Positions 7,687-14,402 of a stretch of DNA of 40,967 bases are shown here, piece after piece. A program made the position numbers and the translations under genes. The DNA is from a virus. The number at the start of each line of letters is the position of its first letter. Position 1 is the first letter of the stretch. The stretch is from the IMG/VR virus record IMGVR_UViG_3300010375_000360, positions 1-40,967 of that record; one strand, 5' to 3'. Below the pieces are notes generated by a model. It saw nothing but the letters and a program-made list of their open reading frames with translations. It was not told where the DNA came from and searched no databases.

Positions 7687-7751
7687 TGAAGAACCAGTGA
7701 TCCAGCTTCCGAGAAAACATTATGTGCTTACCACCACAAAAAAACAAGATT

Positions 7752-8033
7752 ATGATTGCAGAATTAAACCACATGATCGATGACGTTGCCCCGCAAGATG
7801 CGGTAATGGATACGTTCAGATGCAATTTCCCACTGGTAGCCGGCTGTTATGTAAAGACTGACGGTAAGGCAATGTACTACCGGTTGAAAAAAGTAAAAGG
7901 CGCTGATATGTGGCTGACTACTGCTAACAATATCATTCACTCACTTGATCTTCCTTTGGATGCCAATATAAGAGTGAAGCGTGAAAAAGGCATTGTTGTG
8001 GAAGTTTTTCTGAATCTAATTTATAAACCCTGA
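7752..8033 (+). CDS. Hypothetical early protein, 93 residues
   Basis: The start is set at the ATG 7752 (MIAELNHMIDDV) because the ten codons upstream in the open frame (from 7722) are proline/lysine-rich and unlike a normal N-terminus, and the bases before 7752 are A-rich. The protein alternates strands and a helix (YYRLKKVKGADMWLTTANNI). The stop at 8031 is followed three bases later by the next start. Function unknown. Confidence 0.6.
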   Translation: MIAELNHMIDDVAPQDAVMDTFRCNFPLVAGCYVKTDGKAMYYRLKKVKGADMWLTTANNIIHSLDLPLDANIRVKREKGIVVEVFLNLIYKP

Positions 8034-8036
8034 GCC

Positions 8037-8423
8037 ATGAATATCTACGAACCTGCATTCCCTGTTATAATATATCCCGGAACAGTTGAACAACAAAGTT
8101 GTCCCGGTCTCAATAAACGCGAGTGGTTTGCGGCAAATGCTCCTGTAGAAATACCCAATTGGTTCGAACATGTTGCGCCCGAAAAAAACATTGACGCATA
8201 TCCCGATTGGCAAAGCATAAGTAATGAGGAAGACCGACAATTGTGTAAAGACTGGTTACATGACCCAATTTATGATTTACCTGATTATTTACAATGGTTT
8301 TCCGACAAGGTCAAGGAAATCACCAAAGCTAATGCAGAATATAACAGACAGAATACGATAGCCCGATACTTCCAATGGCGCCGATATTATGCTGAAACTC
8401 TTTTATCTGAACTCGAAAAATAG
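8037..8423 (+). CDS. Hypothetical early protein, 128 residues, tryptophan-rich
   Basis: This acidic protein is unusually rich in Trp and Tyr (EWFAANAPVEIPNWFEH; DYLQWFSDKVKE; FQWRRYYAETLL). No family is recognised. The ATG follows the previous stop by three bases, so it belongs to the same operon; it ends in TAG. Confidence 0.65.
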   Translation: MNIYEPAFPVIIYPGTVEQQSCPGLNKREWFAANAPVEIPNWFEHVAPEKNIDAYPDWQSISNEEDRQLCKDWLHDPIYDLPDYLQWFSDKVKEITKANAEYNRQNTIARYFQWRRYYAETLLSELEK

Positions 8424-8429
8424 TTTGCC

Positions 8430-8762
8430 ATGAACGACATAAAATTAAAGTTTGACATGCCGATACCTGCACCGCTCTTGAATTTCAACTTCAAAGACGC
8501 ATGCATGGCAGAAGTTAGCTACTCCATCGATAATGACACTAAAGAAGTGTATGTCTATGCGATTGAATGCGCTCCTGTTATCTGGCGTACGATAGCAAAC
8601 AATGAGGCATTTGTAAGAGAATGCGAAGCGGCGGCAAAGCATAATGCCGTAACCCATCTGGGAGACAAGGCAAAAGAGAAAGAGCAGACAGCAGATATGG
8701 TCGCATCACTCAGCAACATTAATCAACATTTTATCGGCGCATTAGCCGGATTAATGAAATAA
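8430..8762 (+). CDS. Hypothetical early protein, 110 residues
   Basis: The N-terminal half looks beta-rich (VSYSIDNDTKEVYVYAIECA) and the C-terminal half helical (AAAKHNAVTHLGDKAKEKEQ). The gene starts six bases after the previous stop and is followed by a terminator at 8784. Function not recognised. Confidence 0.65.
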   Translation: MNDIKLKFDMPIPAPLLNFNFKDACMAEVSYSIDNDTKEVYVYAIECAPVIWRTIANNEAFVRECEAAAKHNAVTHLGDKAKEKEQTADMVASLSNINQHFIGALAGLMK

Positions 8763-8783
8763 AATATTAAGGGCGGTCATCAT

Positions 8784-8820
8784 AGCCGGTTCTGGTAATC
8801 TGTACCCCCGGCTTTTTCTT
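8784..8820 (+). terminator. Intrinsic terminator
   Basis: AGCCGG (8784-8789) pairs with CCGGCT (8808-8813) around an 18-base loop, followed by TTTTCTTT. It closes the first early gene group. Confidence 0.6.
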
Positions 8821-8841
8821 TAACACCCTCAATCCCCACCA

Positions 8842-9009
8842 ATGAAAATAGAACTTTTACCAGTGATCTTATTCGGTATCGCCTTTGTTCTGGCAGTTAT
8901 AGCAGCCGTAGTATTACTACGACTGAAAAGAGATGACCAAACAAAGATCAAAGACGATGCAGACTATCAGGACGCAGAAAGACCTTTTATAGATAACCTA
9001 AATCATTAA
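8842..9009 (+). CDS. Single-pass membrane protein, 55 residues
   Basis: MKIELLPVILFGIAFVLAVI begins a hydrophobic segment that runs to about residue 26, followed by RLKRDD and an acidic tail. The topology is N-out/C-in by the positive-inside rule. It stands three bases before the next membrane-protein gene. It is small and of unknown role, one of three consecutive one-helix proteins. Confidence 0.6.
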   Translation: MKIELLPVILFGIAFVLAVIAAVVLLRLKRDDQTKIKDDADYQDAERPFIDNLNH

Positions 9010-9012
9010 ACC

Positions 9013-9360
9013 GTGGACAAATCAACGCAGGTACTCTACATACATCTCGCAATATGGATTGCTCTCTTTGTAGTAGCCTATTTTCTTGTAGCCTTTAATG
9101 TAGGCAAAAAGAAAGAAGATAAGGAGCAAGTCAGGCTGAACCGCATGAAACGCGACTACTTCGAACTTAAACACGGAATCGAAATCTGCTGCAATGAAAA
9201 TACGCTGATGTTGTTCGAAGTCAGCATGGATCAGTTCTTCGAAAGGTATCACGTATCGGGCAAAAAGAATAAAGAACTACTTCAGTATTATACATTCCTC
9301 TTACGGGCTAGTTCCGAAAAACGCAATGAATTCAATGGAATACAGGAAGTCACGGCGTAA
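9013..9360 (+). CDS. Membrane-anchored protein, 115 residues
   Basis: The start is GTG at 9013, three bases after the previous stop; no ATG precedes the membrane helix. One transmembrane segment (HLAIWIALFVVAYFLVAF, about residues 11-28) is followed by a charged helical cytoplasmic part (KKKEDKEQVRLNRMKRDYF) and a soluble C-terminus. Function not recognised. Confidence 0.65.
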   Translation: MDKSTQVLYIHLAIWIALFVVAYFLVAFNVGKKKEDKEQVRLNRMKRDYFELKHGIEICCNENTLMLFEVSMDQFFERYHVSGKKNKELLQYYTFLLRASSEKRNEFNGIQEVTA

Positions 9361-9469
9361 GGAATATGCGCCTCCTGGTTACGTGATTGCAAGCATATGT
9401 GTGGTACTGGTAACGATGGTAGTAGTTGCAGTAGTCATCAGGATTCTAAAAATATTACTGTTCTCATAA
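9335..9469 (+). CDS. Small membrane protein, 44 residues
   Basis: This ORF overlaps the end of the previous gene by 26 bases. It has a basic N-terminus (MEYRKSRRKEYAPPG) and one strong transmembrane helix (VIASICVVLVTMVVVAVVI). Overlap and gene order support translation. The role is unknown; a holin-like function is conceivable but unsupported. Confidence 0.5.
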   Translation: MEYRKSRRKEYAPPGYVIASICVVLVTMVVVAVVIRILKILLFS

Positions 9470-9582
9470 GTATAGGGTTTTTTTAGGTAAACGATACCGG
9501 CCCTTTTCAGGTTTTTAAAAAGATTAAACGCTCTTTCTATATGGCAAAGCAAAAGTCGCGGTGTTTCTACATCGTGACAAAT

Positions 9583-9721
9583 GGTAGGGTAGCTCAGATG
9601 GTAGAGCGCAGGAAACCGGCAAAACTGTTCTTACGAAAGTAAGCGCCATTAGGTGGGTAAATCCAACAGTTCAGTTTTTTCGGCAGTACTGAGGTCGAAC
9701 GTTCGAGTCGTTCCCATACCT
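9583..9721 (+). tRNA. tRNA-like gene with a greatly expanded anticodon arm
   Basis: The 5' part is canonical: acceptor strand GGTAGGG, TA, and a D-arm GCTC-AGATGGTA-GAGC. So is the 3' part: AGGTC variable loop, T-arm GAACG-TTCGAGT-CGTTC, acceptor CCATACC (one G-A mismatch against the 5' strand), and no encoded CCA. Between them lie 83 bases where 17 are expected. These fold into a long arm: outer CAG/CTG, CCG/CGG, AAAACTG/CAGTTTT or AACTGTT/AACAGTT, with two side hairpins, CTTAC-GAAA-GTAAG (9630-9643) and CGCC-ATTA-GGTG (9644-9655). The extra piece is flanked by near-identical 11-mers, CGGCAAAACTG (9617-9627) and CGGCAGTACTG (9681-9691), 64 bases apart; removing one interval leaves 75 bases. 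No normal anticodon with U33 results, so a decoding role is doubtful. Confidence 0.5.
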
Positions 9722-9749
9722 CGTTTTTAAAGGGTAACGATCAACAAAG

Positions 9750-9778
9750 GCCGGTTTGTTCTCAGGCTGGCTTCTTTT
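9750..9778 (+). terminator. Terminator-like hairpin
   Basis: GCCGG (9750-9754) pairs with CTGGC (9767-9771, one G-T pair), then TTCTTTT. It follows the tRNA-like element by 28 bases. Confidence 0.45.
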
Positions 9779-9818
9779 AAAACTCTTTCGCTCAACTACC
9801 ATCTGCCATTAAGATGGT

Positions 9819-9897
9819 GAGCGCATTGGCTAAGAGCCGGGTCTTTTGAACCGACCCATAATAAACGGTTCACGCTTCGCCTCCGTCAAGGGCGCTC
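9819..9897 (+). ncRNA. Second, degenerate cloverleaf-like fold
   Basis: GAGCGC (9819-9824) pairs with GCGCTC (9892-9897) over a 79-base span, the size of a tRNA. Inside are GGCT-AAG-AGCC, then GGGTC/GACCC closing a nine-base loop that includes TTTTGAA (as in tRNA-Gln UUG), and ACGG/CCGT. The third arm has a 14-base loop and no normal T-loop, so this is not a standard tRNA. The same GAGCG strand can instead pair upstream with CGCTC at 9789-9793, giving two exclusive folds. Confidence 0.35.
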
Positions 9898-9940
9898 CCG
9901 GAAACGGGGTGTATAGTTCTTTCCAAATTTCTCGAATTAG

Positions 9941-9970
9941 GTCCCGGTGCTCTATGCCGGGACTATTTTA
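9941..9970 (+). terminator. Intrinsic terminator
   Basis: GTCCCGG (9941-9947) pairs with CCGGGAC (9957-9963) around a nine-base loop, then TATTTTA. It ends the structured region 26 bases before the next gene. Confidence 0.6.
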
Positions 9971-9995
9971 AAAAGTTAGTCAAATACTCATTTAT

Positions 9996-10349
9996 ATGGA
10001 AATTCAAACCGTCAGTTATCATAAGGTTTTTAATCTTGGCAATTACAGCAACGAAAAGATCGGCGTTGAAATTAAGTTATCCGCCGGTGAGGATCCTTTA
10101 GATGCTTTTGCTGAAGCAAAAAAGCTGGTAGAAAAAAGCCATAAATTCTTTCAGGATTTACCAACCTACGAACGGGCAAAGAAGATTGTATCAGATGCTG
10201 ATAATAACATGGGCAGAGATGTGAAAGCAGCGCAAGAGGTAATGAAGGCATTTGAAAGCAATTATCCCGATTACATGGGAAGATTCATGCCGGTAAGCAG
10301 ACAAATTGAACAGGGTGTCTTGCATGATGAAGACTTTGATGACAATTAA
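9996..10349 (+). CDS. Conserved phage protein of unknown function, 117 residues
   Basis: The N-terminal pattern VFNLGNYSNEKIGVEIKLSA followed by GEDPLDAFAEAKKLVEKSH resembles a small alpha/beta protein often seen in phage early regions next to recombination genes, though its function is not known to me. The C-terminus is helical and acidic. It starts after a terminator and opens the recombination module. Confidence 0.7.
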   Translation: MEIQTVSYHKVFNLGNYSNEKIGVEIKLSAGEDPLDAFAEAKKLVEKSHKFFQDLPTYERAKKIVSDADNNMGRDVKAAQEVMKAFESNYPDYMGRFMPVSRQIEQGVLHDEDFDDN

Positions 10350-10379
10350 TTTTTCAGGGATAAGGTTTAATGGATACCA

Positions 10380-10403
10380 GCGGCCGGGCTGCCGCCGTAT
10401 TTT
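10380..10403 (+). terminator. Terminator-like hairpin
   Basis: GCGGC (10380-10384) pairs with GCCGC (10391-10395), loop CGGGCT, followed by CGTATTTT. It lies between two small genes. Confidence 0.45.
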
Positions 10404-10423
10404 AAAAACAAAAATCAAACGTC

Positions 10424-10750
10424 ATGTTATTAACAGTAAAAAAACAAGTTGAAGAAACATTGGAGATTAAAACTCCTTGTTACTATAAAAGCCCGACTGG
10501 GTATCATCATATTAATGACTATGGTGATCTCATTCAGGCTAGCGAAAGAATGATCAACATGTGGTCGCCATCAGACGGGAAATATCTTAATGAGGCGATT
10601 CAGCAGATGTTGAACTATTCGAAGCCATGTACGAAAGAAGAATTTGATAAGGCCTATGCTGAAGCAATGGCTAAGATGAATGCAGCAGCGGGATTAGGGG
10701 AAGTAAATCATTCATCGATTAGCAACTCCCAAAACAAAAACCCCGGTTAG
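10424..10750 (+). CDS. Conserved phage protein of unknown function, 108 residues
   Basis: The N-terminal part reads EETLEIKTPCYYKSPTGYHH, a pattern shared by small phage proteins near recombination genes. The rest is helical (KEEFDKAYAEAMAKMNAAAG) and ends in a polar tail. The stop codon TAG lies in the loop of the hairpin at 10741. No function is recognised. Confidence 0.65.
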   Translation: MLLTVKKQVEETLEIKTPCYYKSPTGYHHINDYGDLIQASERMINMWSPSDGKYLNEAIQQMLNYSKPCTKEEFDKAYAEAMAKMNAAAGLGEVNHSSISNSQNKNPG

Positions 10751-10758
10751 CGCCGGGG
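10741..10758 (+). terminator. GC hairpin overlapping a stop codon
   Basis: CCCCGG (10741-10746) and CCGGGG (10753-10758) form a perfect six-pair stem with loop TTAGCG, which contains the TAG stop of the preceding gene. It lacks a T-run, so it may protect the mRNA end or attenuate more than terminate. Confidence 0.4.
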
Positions 10759-10781
10759 CTTAATCAACCTTAAAATAAGTT

Positions 10782-11480
10782 ATGGATACATTAACTGTTA
10801 ATAAGAAGAATGGGTACGAAGTTCCCGCCACGCCAATGGCACCCATTGACGCTTTGGAGCACTTTACAAAGCGGTTGAACTCTCAGCCTGATCCCGCTGA
10901 AGTGCAGGTGAATCGGGCAGCGAATAACAGCCAATACCTGCCCATCTCGTTTGTTCGCATGAAGCTTGATGAAACATATGCCGGTCTTTGGAATTTTGAA
11001 CTTAAGAACTATCAGGTTATTGCCAATGAAATAGTAGGAACCGGAATATTGGAAGTGTTTCACCCAATTGCAAAAATGTGGATTCGCCGCAGTGGTACAG
11101 CAGCAGTAATGATTCAGCAGGTATCCAAAGAAAAGGGCGGTTCCGGGCGAATTTCGAATATCGACGACAAAATAAAGAACACGCTGGTTAAAGACTTCCC
11201 CCACCTGGAAAGCGAATGTTTAAAATCTGCTGCGAAGAAGCTTGGTAAAATGTTCGGCGGTGATTTGAATAGGCAATTCGAAGATACTTATTCTCCGATC
11301 TATACAGAAGAAGCAAGCGGGACTGCAGGGCTTGCGCAGGCTATAGAAGCATTTTCCCGTGCAGTTAAAGAAGAAGAATTTAAAGAAATATGGGCTTCTT
11401 ATCCAAAACTTCAGGGCAATGCAGAATTTCAAAAGAACTACCAATACTATTTAAGAATCAATATCAAAAAACCGAAATGA
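10782..11480 (+). CDS. Single-strand annealing recombinase, Rad52/Sak-like
   Basis: The 232-residue protein has a conserved-looking core (SFVRMKLDETYAGLWNFELK, then VIANEIVGTGILEVF, strands and helix) and a late ECLKSAAKKLGKMFGGDLNR segment. This resembles the basic helix near the end of the Rad52-type annealing fold. Such proteins coat single-stranded DNA and anneal complementary ends. The next gene, overlapping by four bases, is a YqaJ-type exonuclease. An annealing protein coupled to an exonuclease is the standard phage two-component recombination pair, which supports the call. A RecT-type protein is the alternative. The last 50 residues are a separate helical tail. Confidence 0.65.
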   Translation: MDTLTVNKKNGYEVPATPMAPIDALEHFTKRLNSQPDPAEVQVNRAANNSQYLPISFVRMKLDETYAGLWNFELKNYQVIANEIVGTGILEVFHPIAKMWIRRSGTAAVMIQQVSKEKGGSGRISNIDDKIKNTLVKDFPHLESECLKSAAKKLGKMFGGDLNRQFEDTYSPIYTEEASGTAGLAQAIEAFSRAVKEEEFKEIWASYPKLQGNAEFQKNYQYYLRINIKKPK

Positions 11481-12190
11481 GCGAACATTACTTCCAATCC
11501 CTTGAATGGCTTCAAAAGCGGTTAGGCCGGTTTACCGCATCAGAAATTCACAAACTTTTTGTGGGTAGTAAAAAGAAAGGCGAACTATTTGGCGATACCG
11601 CAAATACGTACATCTGTTCTAAAGTAGCCGAAATACTTACTCAGGAGGTCAAGGAGGAGGTAGACTTTAAACAGGCCGAATGGGGAAAGGCTAATGAGAT
11701 CGACGCAATGCTGGCTTTTGAGGCGGCCAAGGGCATCAACGGAAACTACTATGGGGTAGGTGACCCGAAATTTTTCCCTCACGGTGAATGGGCAGGTGGA
11801 TCTCCGGACTGGGAAAGTAAAGATCTGATTCATGGCGCCGATTTCAAATGTCCCTACAATTCATCTGAGCATTTCAAGAATATGCTCTTGAAGTCAGCGG
11901 ATGAATTAAAAGATAAACGATGGGAATATTATTGTCAGGGTCAGATGAACATGCTTATCCGTGGATGGAAGTTGTTTCACTTTGTAAGCTACGACCCTCG
12001 ATATATTGATCCGCGTTTCCGCCTAAAGATCATTACAGTCTATCCGGATCAGCAATGGATTGAGGAATACAATGAACGTCTAAAAGCTGCAGTAACATGG
12101 ATCGAAGAAAAGCTTTGTTCCCTTGATCCGTCATTTTCGGTAATAACCGCCTCTCACGATGCAGATGTAAACGCCACAATAGTACAATAA
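11477..12190 (+). CDS. YqaJ/lambda-type exonuclease
   Basis: The start is the ATG at 11477 (MSEHYFQSLEWLQKRLG), overlapping the stop of the annealing protein as ATGA; the frame is open further upstream but overlaps the previous gene. The 237-residue protein shows the PD-(D/E)XK exonuclease pattern: RLGRFTASEI near the N-terminus, a helix with WGKANEIDAMLAFEA, the catalytic aspartate in GGSPDWES, the DFK of GADFKCP, and YYCQGQMNMLI as the QxxM-like helix. It should resect double-strand ends 5' to 3', feeding the annealing protein in recombination-dependent replication. Confidence 0.85.
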   Translation: MSEHYFQSLEWLQKRLGRFTASEIHKLFVGSKKKGELFGDTANTYICSKVAEILTQEVKEEVDFKQAEWGKANEIDAMLAFEAAKGINGNYYGVGDPKFFPHGEWAGGSPDWESKDLIHGADFKCPYNSSEHFKNMLLKSADELKDKRWEYYCQGQMNMLIRGWKLFHFVSYDPRYIDPRFRLKIITVYPDQQWIEEYNERLKAAVTWIEEKLCSLDPSFSVITASHDADVNATIVQ

Positions 12191-12217
12191 TTCATTCACC
12201 TCATTTTAATCATTACA

Positions 12218-12919
12218 ATGGAACAAAATACCCCTATTGTCGAATCCAACGCTAAAAATTTTGAGGATCTTAAAAATGATCTTATATCTCTAGCCGAAGA
12301 AAACGACGCATGTAGCGATGCGGCTGAACAATTGGAATCGGCTGAAACCATAGAATGCCTTTTGAAAGTCGTAAAGGATAATATCTCGTGGTGCTGCCAA
12401 AATATTCCTGAATGCGCTGATAAATTAGTCGCCTGTTTTGGCAATGAATTACTTCTTAAATATAATATCTATGTTTCAGGAGTGCATAATATCAACGTAA
12501 CCGAAGCCAATACCGTCATCGTTTTATGCGGCAGTTCATCTGCAACCGTGAAGACATGGGACAGTTCATCTGCAACCGTGGAGACATGGGGCAGTTCATC
12601 TGCAACCGTGGAGACATGGGGCAGTTCATCTGCAACCGTGGAGACATGGGGCAGTTCATCTGCAACCGTGAAGACATGCGGCAGTTCATCTGCAACCGTG
12701 GAGACATGGGGCAGTTCATCTGCAACCGTGGAGACATGGGGCAGTTCATCTGCAACCGTGAAGACATGCGCCAGTTCATCTGCCAATATTGGTCGTTACT
12801 TTTCTTCGAAACTCGAATATTCACTAGGCTACGGTATTTGTCCGTTGATCAAGCATTTAACGGAAAAGAAAGTATTTATCAAGACTTCCGAATTTGAAAT
12901 CGTGCAGGTTTCTCAATAA
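12218..12919 (+). CDS. Decapeptide-repeat (beta-solenoid-like) protein
   Basis: The 233-residue protein has three parts. Residues 1-105 are acidic and helical (CLLKVVKDNISWCCQNI; KLVACFGNELLLKYNIYVSG). Then come eight near-identical 10-residue units of the form SSSATVETWG (DNA 12541-12780), preceded by one partial unit. The last 45 residues are non-repetitive. Units vary only at E/K, W/C and G/D/A. Short alternating Ser/Thr/Val repeats of this sort are expected to coil as a beta-helix. It lies between the exonuclease and NinG-like genes. Similar repeat proteins occur in phages and plasmids; the function is unknown to me. Confidence 0.75.
   Translation: MEQNTPIVESNAKNFEDLKNDLISLAEENDACSDAAEQLESAETIECLLKVVKDNISWCCQNIPECADKLVACFGNELLLKYNIYVSGVHNINVTEANTVIVLCGSSSATVKTWDSSSATVETWGSSSATVETWGSSSATVETWGSSSATVKTCGSSSATVETWGSSSATVETWGSSSATVKTCASSSANIGRYFSSKLEYSLGYGICPLIKHLTEKKVFIKTSEFEIVQVSQ
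12531..12783 (+). repeat. Tandem 30 bp repeat, eight units
   Basis: Each unit is TGCAACCGTGRAGACATGSG followed by R- or C-CAGTTCATC (30 bases), exactly ten codons. Eight full units run 12541-12780, with a leading GCAGTTCATC. Differences are a handful of single bases (A/G at base 11, G/C at base 19, and one A and one C at base 21). Copy number changes would keep the reading frame. Confidence 0.95.
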
Positions 12920-12925
12920 TTCAAT

Positions 12926-13483
12926 ATGGCCTATAATTCTACCATTCGCCAAAAGACCGGTATCTGCCCCATGTGTGGAGGAACTAAAAAGGTTCCGCTT
13001 ATTAAAGGCCTTTGTCAAACTCATTATCGGGAGCAGAATAAAAAGAAATCATTCGAAAAGTTACAAGCCAAAGACCGCGGCGAATTGCCCGCTGTTCAAA
13101 TCCTGATTGATGATCTTGATATTCTTTTTTCTCAACTGGTAAGACTTAAGGAAGCCGATGAACATGGCATGGTAAAATGCTTTACCTGCGATGAAGTAAA
13201 ACATTGGAAGCAAATGCAGTGCGGTCATTATATACCACGTGCACAAATGCCGACCAGGTTCAGCGAAAAGAATTGTCGCCCACAATGCAAAAACTGCAAT
13301 GAACGTAAAGACGGCAATCTAAAAGTCTTCGCAGAACGTCTCGAAGCAGAACACAAAGGAATCGTAGAAATGCTTCAGGAGCAAGCAAGAGGCATACAAG
13401 ACTACGATAGAGATGAATTGAAAGTGTTGATAGGGGATACGACAAGGCGGATAAAGTATTTTTTGAAAAATATTTATCAATAA
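12926..13483 (+). CDS. NinG/Rap-like recombination protein
   Basis: The 185-residue protein has an N-terminal zinc knuckle (CPMCGGTKK ... CQTHYRE) and a central HNH-like zinc module, FTCDEVKHWKQMQCGHYIPR then NCRPQCKNCNERKDG, as in lambda NinG (Rap). NinG-type proteins are linked to phage recombination and branched-DNA resolution. The order after annealing protein and exonuclease fits. The region between the two modules is helical (LDILFSQLVRLKEADEHGMV). It starts six bases after the previous stop. Confidence 0.8.
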   Translation: MAYNSTIRQKTGICPMCGGTKKVPLIKGLCQTHYREQNKKKSFEKLQAKDRGELPAVQILIDDLDILFSQLVRLKEADEHGMVKCFTCDEVKHWKQMQCGHYIPRAQMPTRFSEKNCRPQCKNCNERKDGNLKVFAERLEAEHKGIVEMLQEQARGIQDYDRDELKVLIGDTTRRIKYFLKNIYQ

Positions 13484-13489
13484 CAATTT

Positions 13490-13729
13490 ATGAAAGCAAT
13501 TAAGCTATCAAAAAAAGAGCGCGAATTATTCGAGCAATTAAAATCTCTTAATAAAAATGGGGGGGGTAGATTGCGGCAGCATGTAAAAATGTCGAATACC
13601 GTTTGTTTTCGTCTTCTCGATAAGGATTTCAATCCAGTAAGTAATTATCGATATGGCACTGTTCACAACCTGATTGATAAAAACATATTGGAATTAAACG
13701 GAATTGATTACGTGCTGAAGGCAGATTAA
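13490..13729 (+). CDS. Hypothetical protein, 79 residues
   Basis: It is basic with a helical start (LSKKERELFEQLKSLNKNGG), a glycine turn and a C-terminal segment resembling a small winged domain (TVHNLIDKNILELNGIDYVL). A run of eight G (13559-13566) lies within the gene. The frame is open through it. It follows the NinG-like gene by six bases. Function unknown. Confidence 0.65.
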   Translation: MKAIKLSKKERELFEQLKSLNKNGGGRLRQHVKMSNTVCFRLLDKDFNPVSNYRYGTVHNLIDKNILELNGIDYVLKAD

Positions 13730-13769
13730 CAGCATTATTTGACCTTATAGAGAACCAGAATAATACTCA

Positions 13770-13943
13770 ATGACCCTTGAAGACCAAATCAAACTGATCG
13801 ATGACATGATCAAGGAAGACCCTGATTCGATTATAAAAGACTTTGTGGAACTGATGAGTGAGATTGAGGTGATAAGCAAAATCACAGACGATCAGGAACA
13901 TAACAGGCGATTCGAGCAACTTTTTATAAGAAGACATTTTTAA
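13770..13943 (+). CDS. Hypothetical acidic helical protein, 57 residues
   Basis: MTLEDQIKLIDDMIKEDPDS opens a short, all-helical acidic protein ending in LFIRRHF. It fills the gap between two clear genes on the same strand. No family is recognised. Confidence 0.5.
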   Translation: MTLEDQIKLIDDMIKEDPDSIIKDFVELMSEIEVISKITDDQEHNRRFEQLFIRRHF

Positions 13944-13976
13944 TCCGGCCCTGCAAATTCAAAACTGATTTGTAGC

Positions 13977-14402
13977 ATGAACGAATCCTATAGTGAAAAA
14001 CTTAAAGATCCAAGGTGGCAAAAGAAAAGACTTGAGATATTCCAGCGCGATAACTGGACATGCGTTTCCTGTAACAAGAATGATTTAACACTTCACGTAC
14101 ATCATCTGAGATATTACCCTGGCATGGAGCCATGGGAATACCATAATTCCATTTTAGTTACTTATTGTGAGTTATGTCATAATACTGAGCATTTGATCGG
14201 TGGACAGATAAGCCGATCGCTGATCGATATTATAGAGCACAATAAATTGTACATAAAGCCATTGGCGCAATTGTGCACGCTTACAGACTGCTATCCGGCA
14301 TTTTATGACCAACTTAAGGAATTTCTGAATGAATCAATGATATCTTATCTGAAAACTAAAACCGAAACCGATGGAAACGACAGGCTGGATAAAGTTGCAT
14401 AG
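13977..14402 (+). CDS. HNH-type endonuclease-like protein
   Basis: The 141-residue protein contains a compact HNH-like zinc module: WTCVSCNKNDLTLHVHHLRY and then ILVTYCELCHNTEH, giving two CxxC pairs around the HH of the beta-beta-alpha-metal site. Upstream is LKDPRWQKKRLEIFQRD, the usual lead-in helix of phage HNH proteins of this class. It overlaps the next gene by 32 bases. It may be a nicking or packaging-associated nuclease; the target is not evident. Confidence 0.75.
   Translation: MNESYSEKLKDPRWQKKRLEIFQRDNWTCVSCNKNDLTLHVHHLRYYPGMEPWEYHNSILVTYCELCHNTEHLIGGQISRSLIDIIEHNKLYIKPLAQLCTLTDCYPAFYDQLKEFLNESMISYLKTKTETDGNDRLDKVA

Larger units (their letters stand above)
9470..9995 (+). ncRNA. 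Structured non-coding region holding two tRNA-like elements
   Basis: 526 bases without a convincing gene. Elements in order: hairpin GTCGCGGTG/CATCGTGAC (9555-9578, nine pairs, loop TTTCTA); a tRNA-like element (9583-9721); a terminator-like hairpin (9750-9778); a composite hairpin CGCTCA-CCATC/GATGG-TGAGCG (9789-9823); a second cloverleaf-like fold (9819-9897); CCCG-GAAA-CGGG (9897-9908); and a strong terminator (9941-9970). Large phage RNAs such as GOLLD can contain a tRNA, so the layout is comparable, but I cannot show homology. Confidence 0.5.

Noticed and set aside
9541-9642. 33-residue ORF beginning MAKQKSRCFY
   Set aside because: It runs through the D-arm of the tRNA-like element and a hairpin; the coding frame is a by-product of RNA sequence.
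9609-9691. Group I intron in the tRNA-like element
   Set aside because: The insert is about 66 bases, much shorter than a group I core, and no P3-P7 pairing pattern could be seen.
12531-12783. Regular 30-base repeats as a CRISPR array
   Set aside because: The units are contiguous with no unique spacers and code for protein.
12469-12897. Long open frames on both strands and in another frame across the 30-base repeat
   Set aside because: A repeat unit divisible by three keeps all stop-free frames open; only the 12218-12919 frame has non-repetitive, protein-like flanks at both ends.
13559-13566. Run of eight G as a phase-variation switch
   Set aside because: The gene is intact and has no surface or restriction role that would suit phase variation; one run alone is weak evidence.
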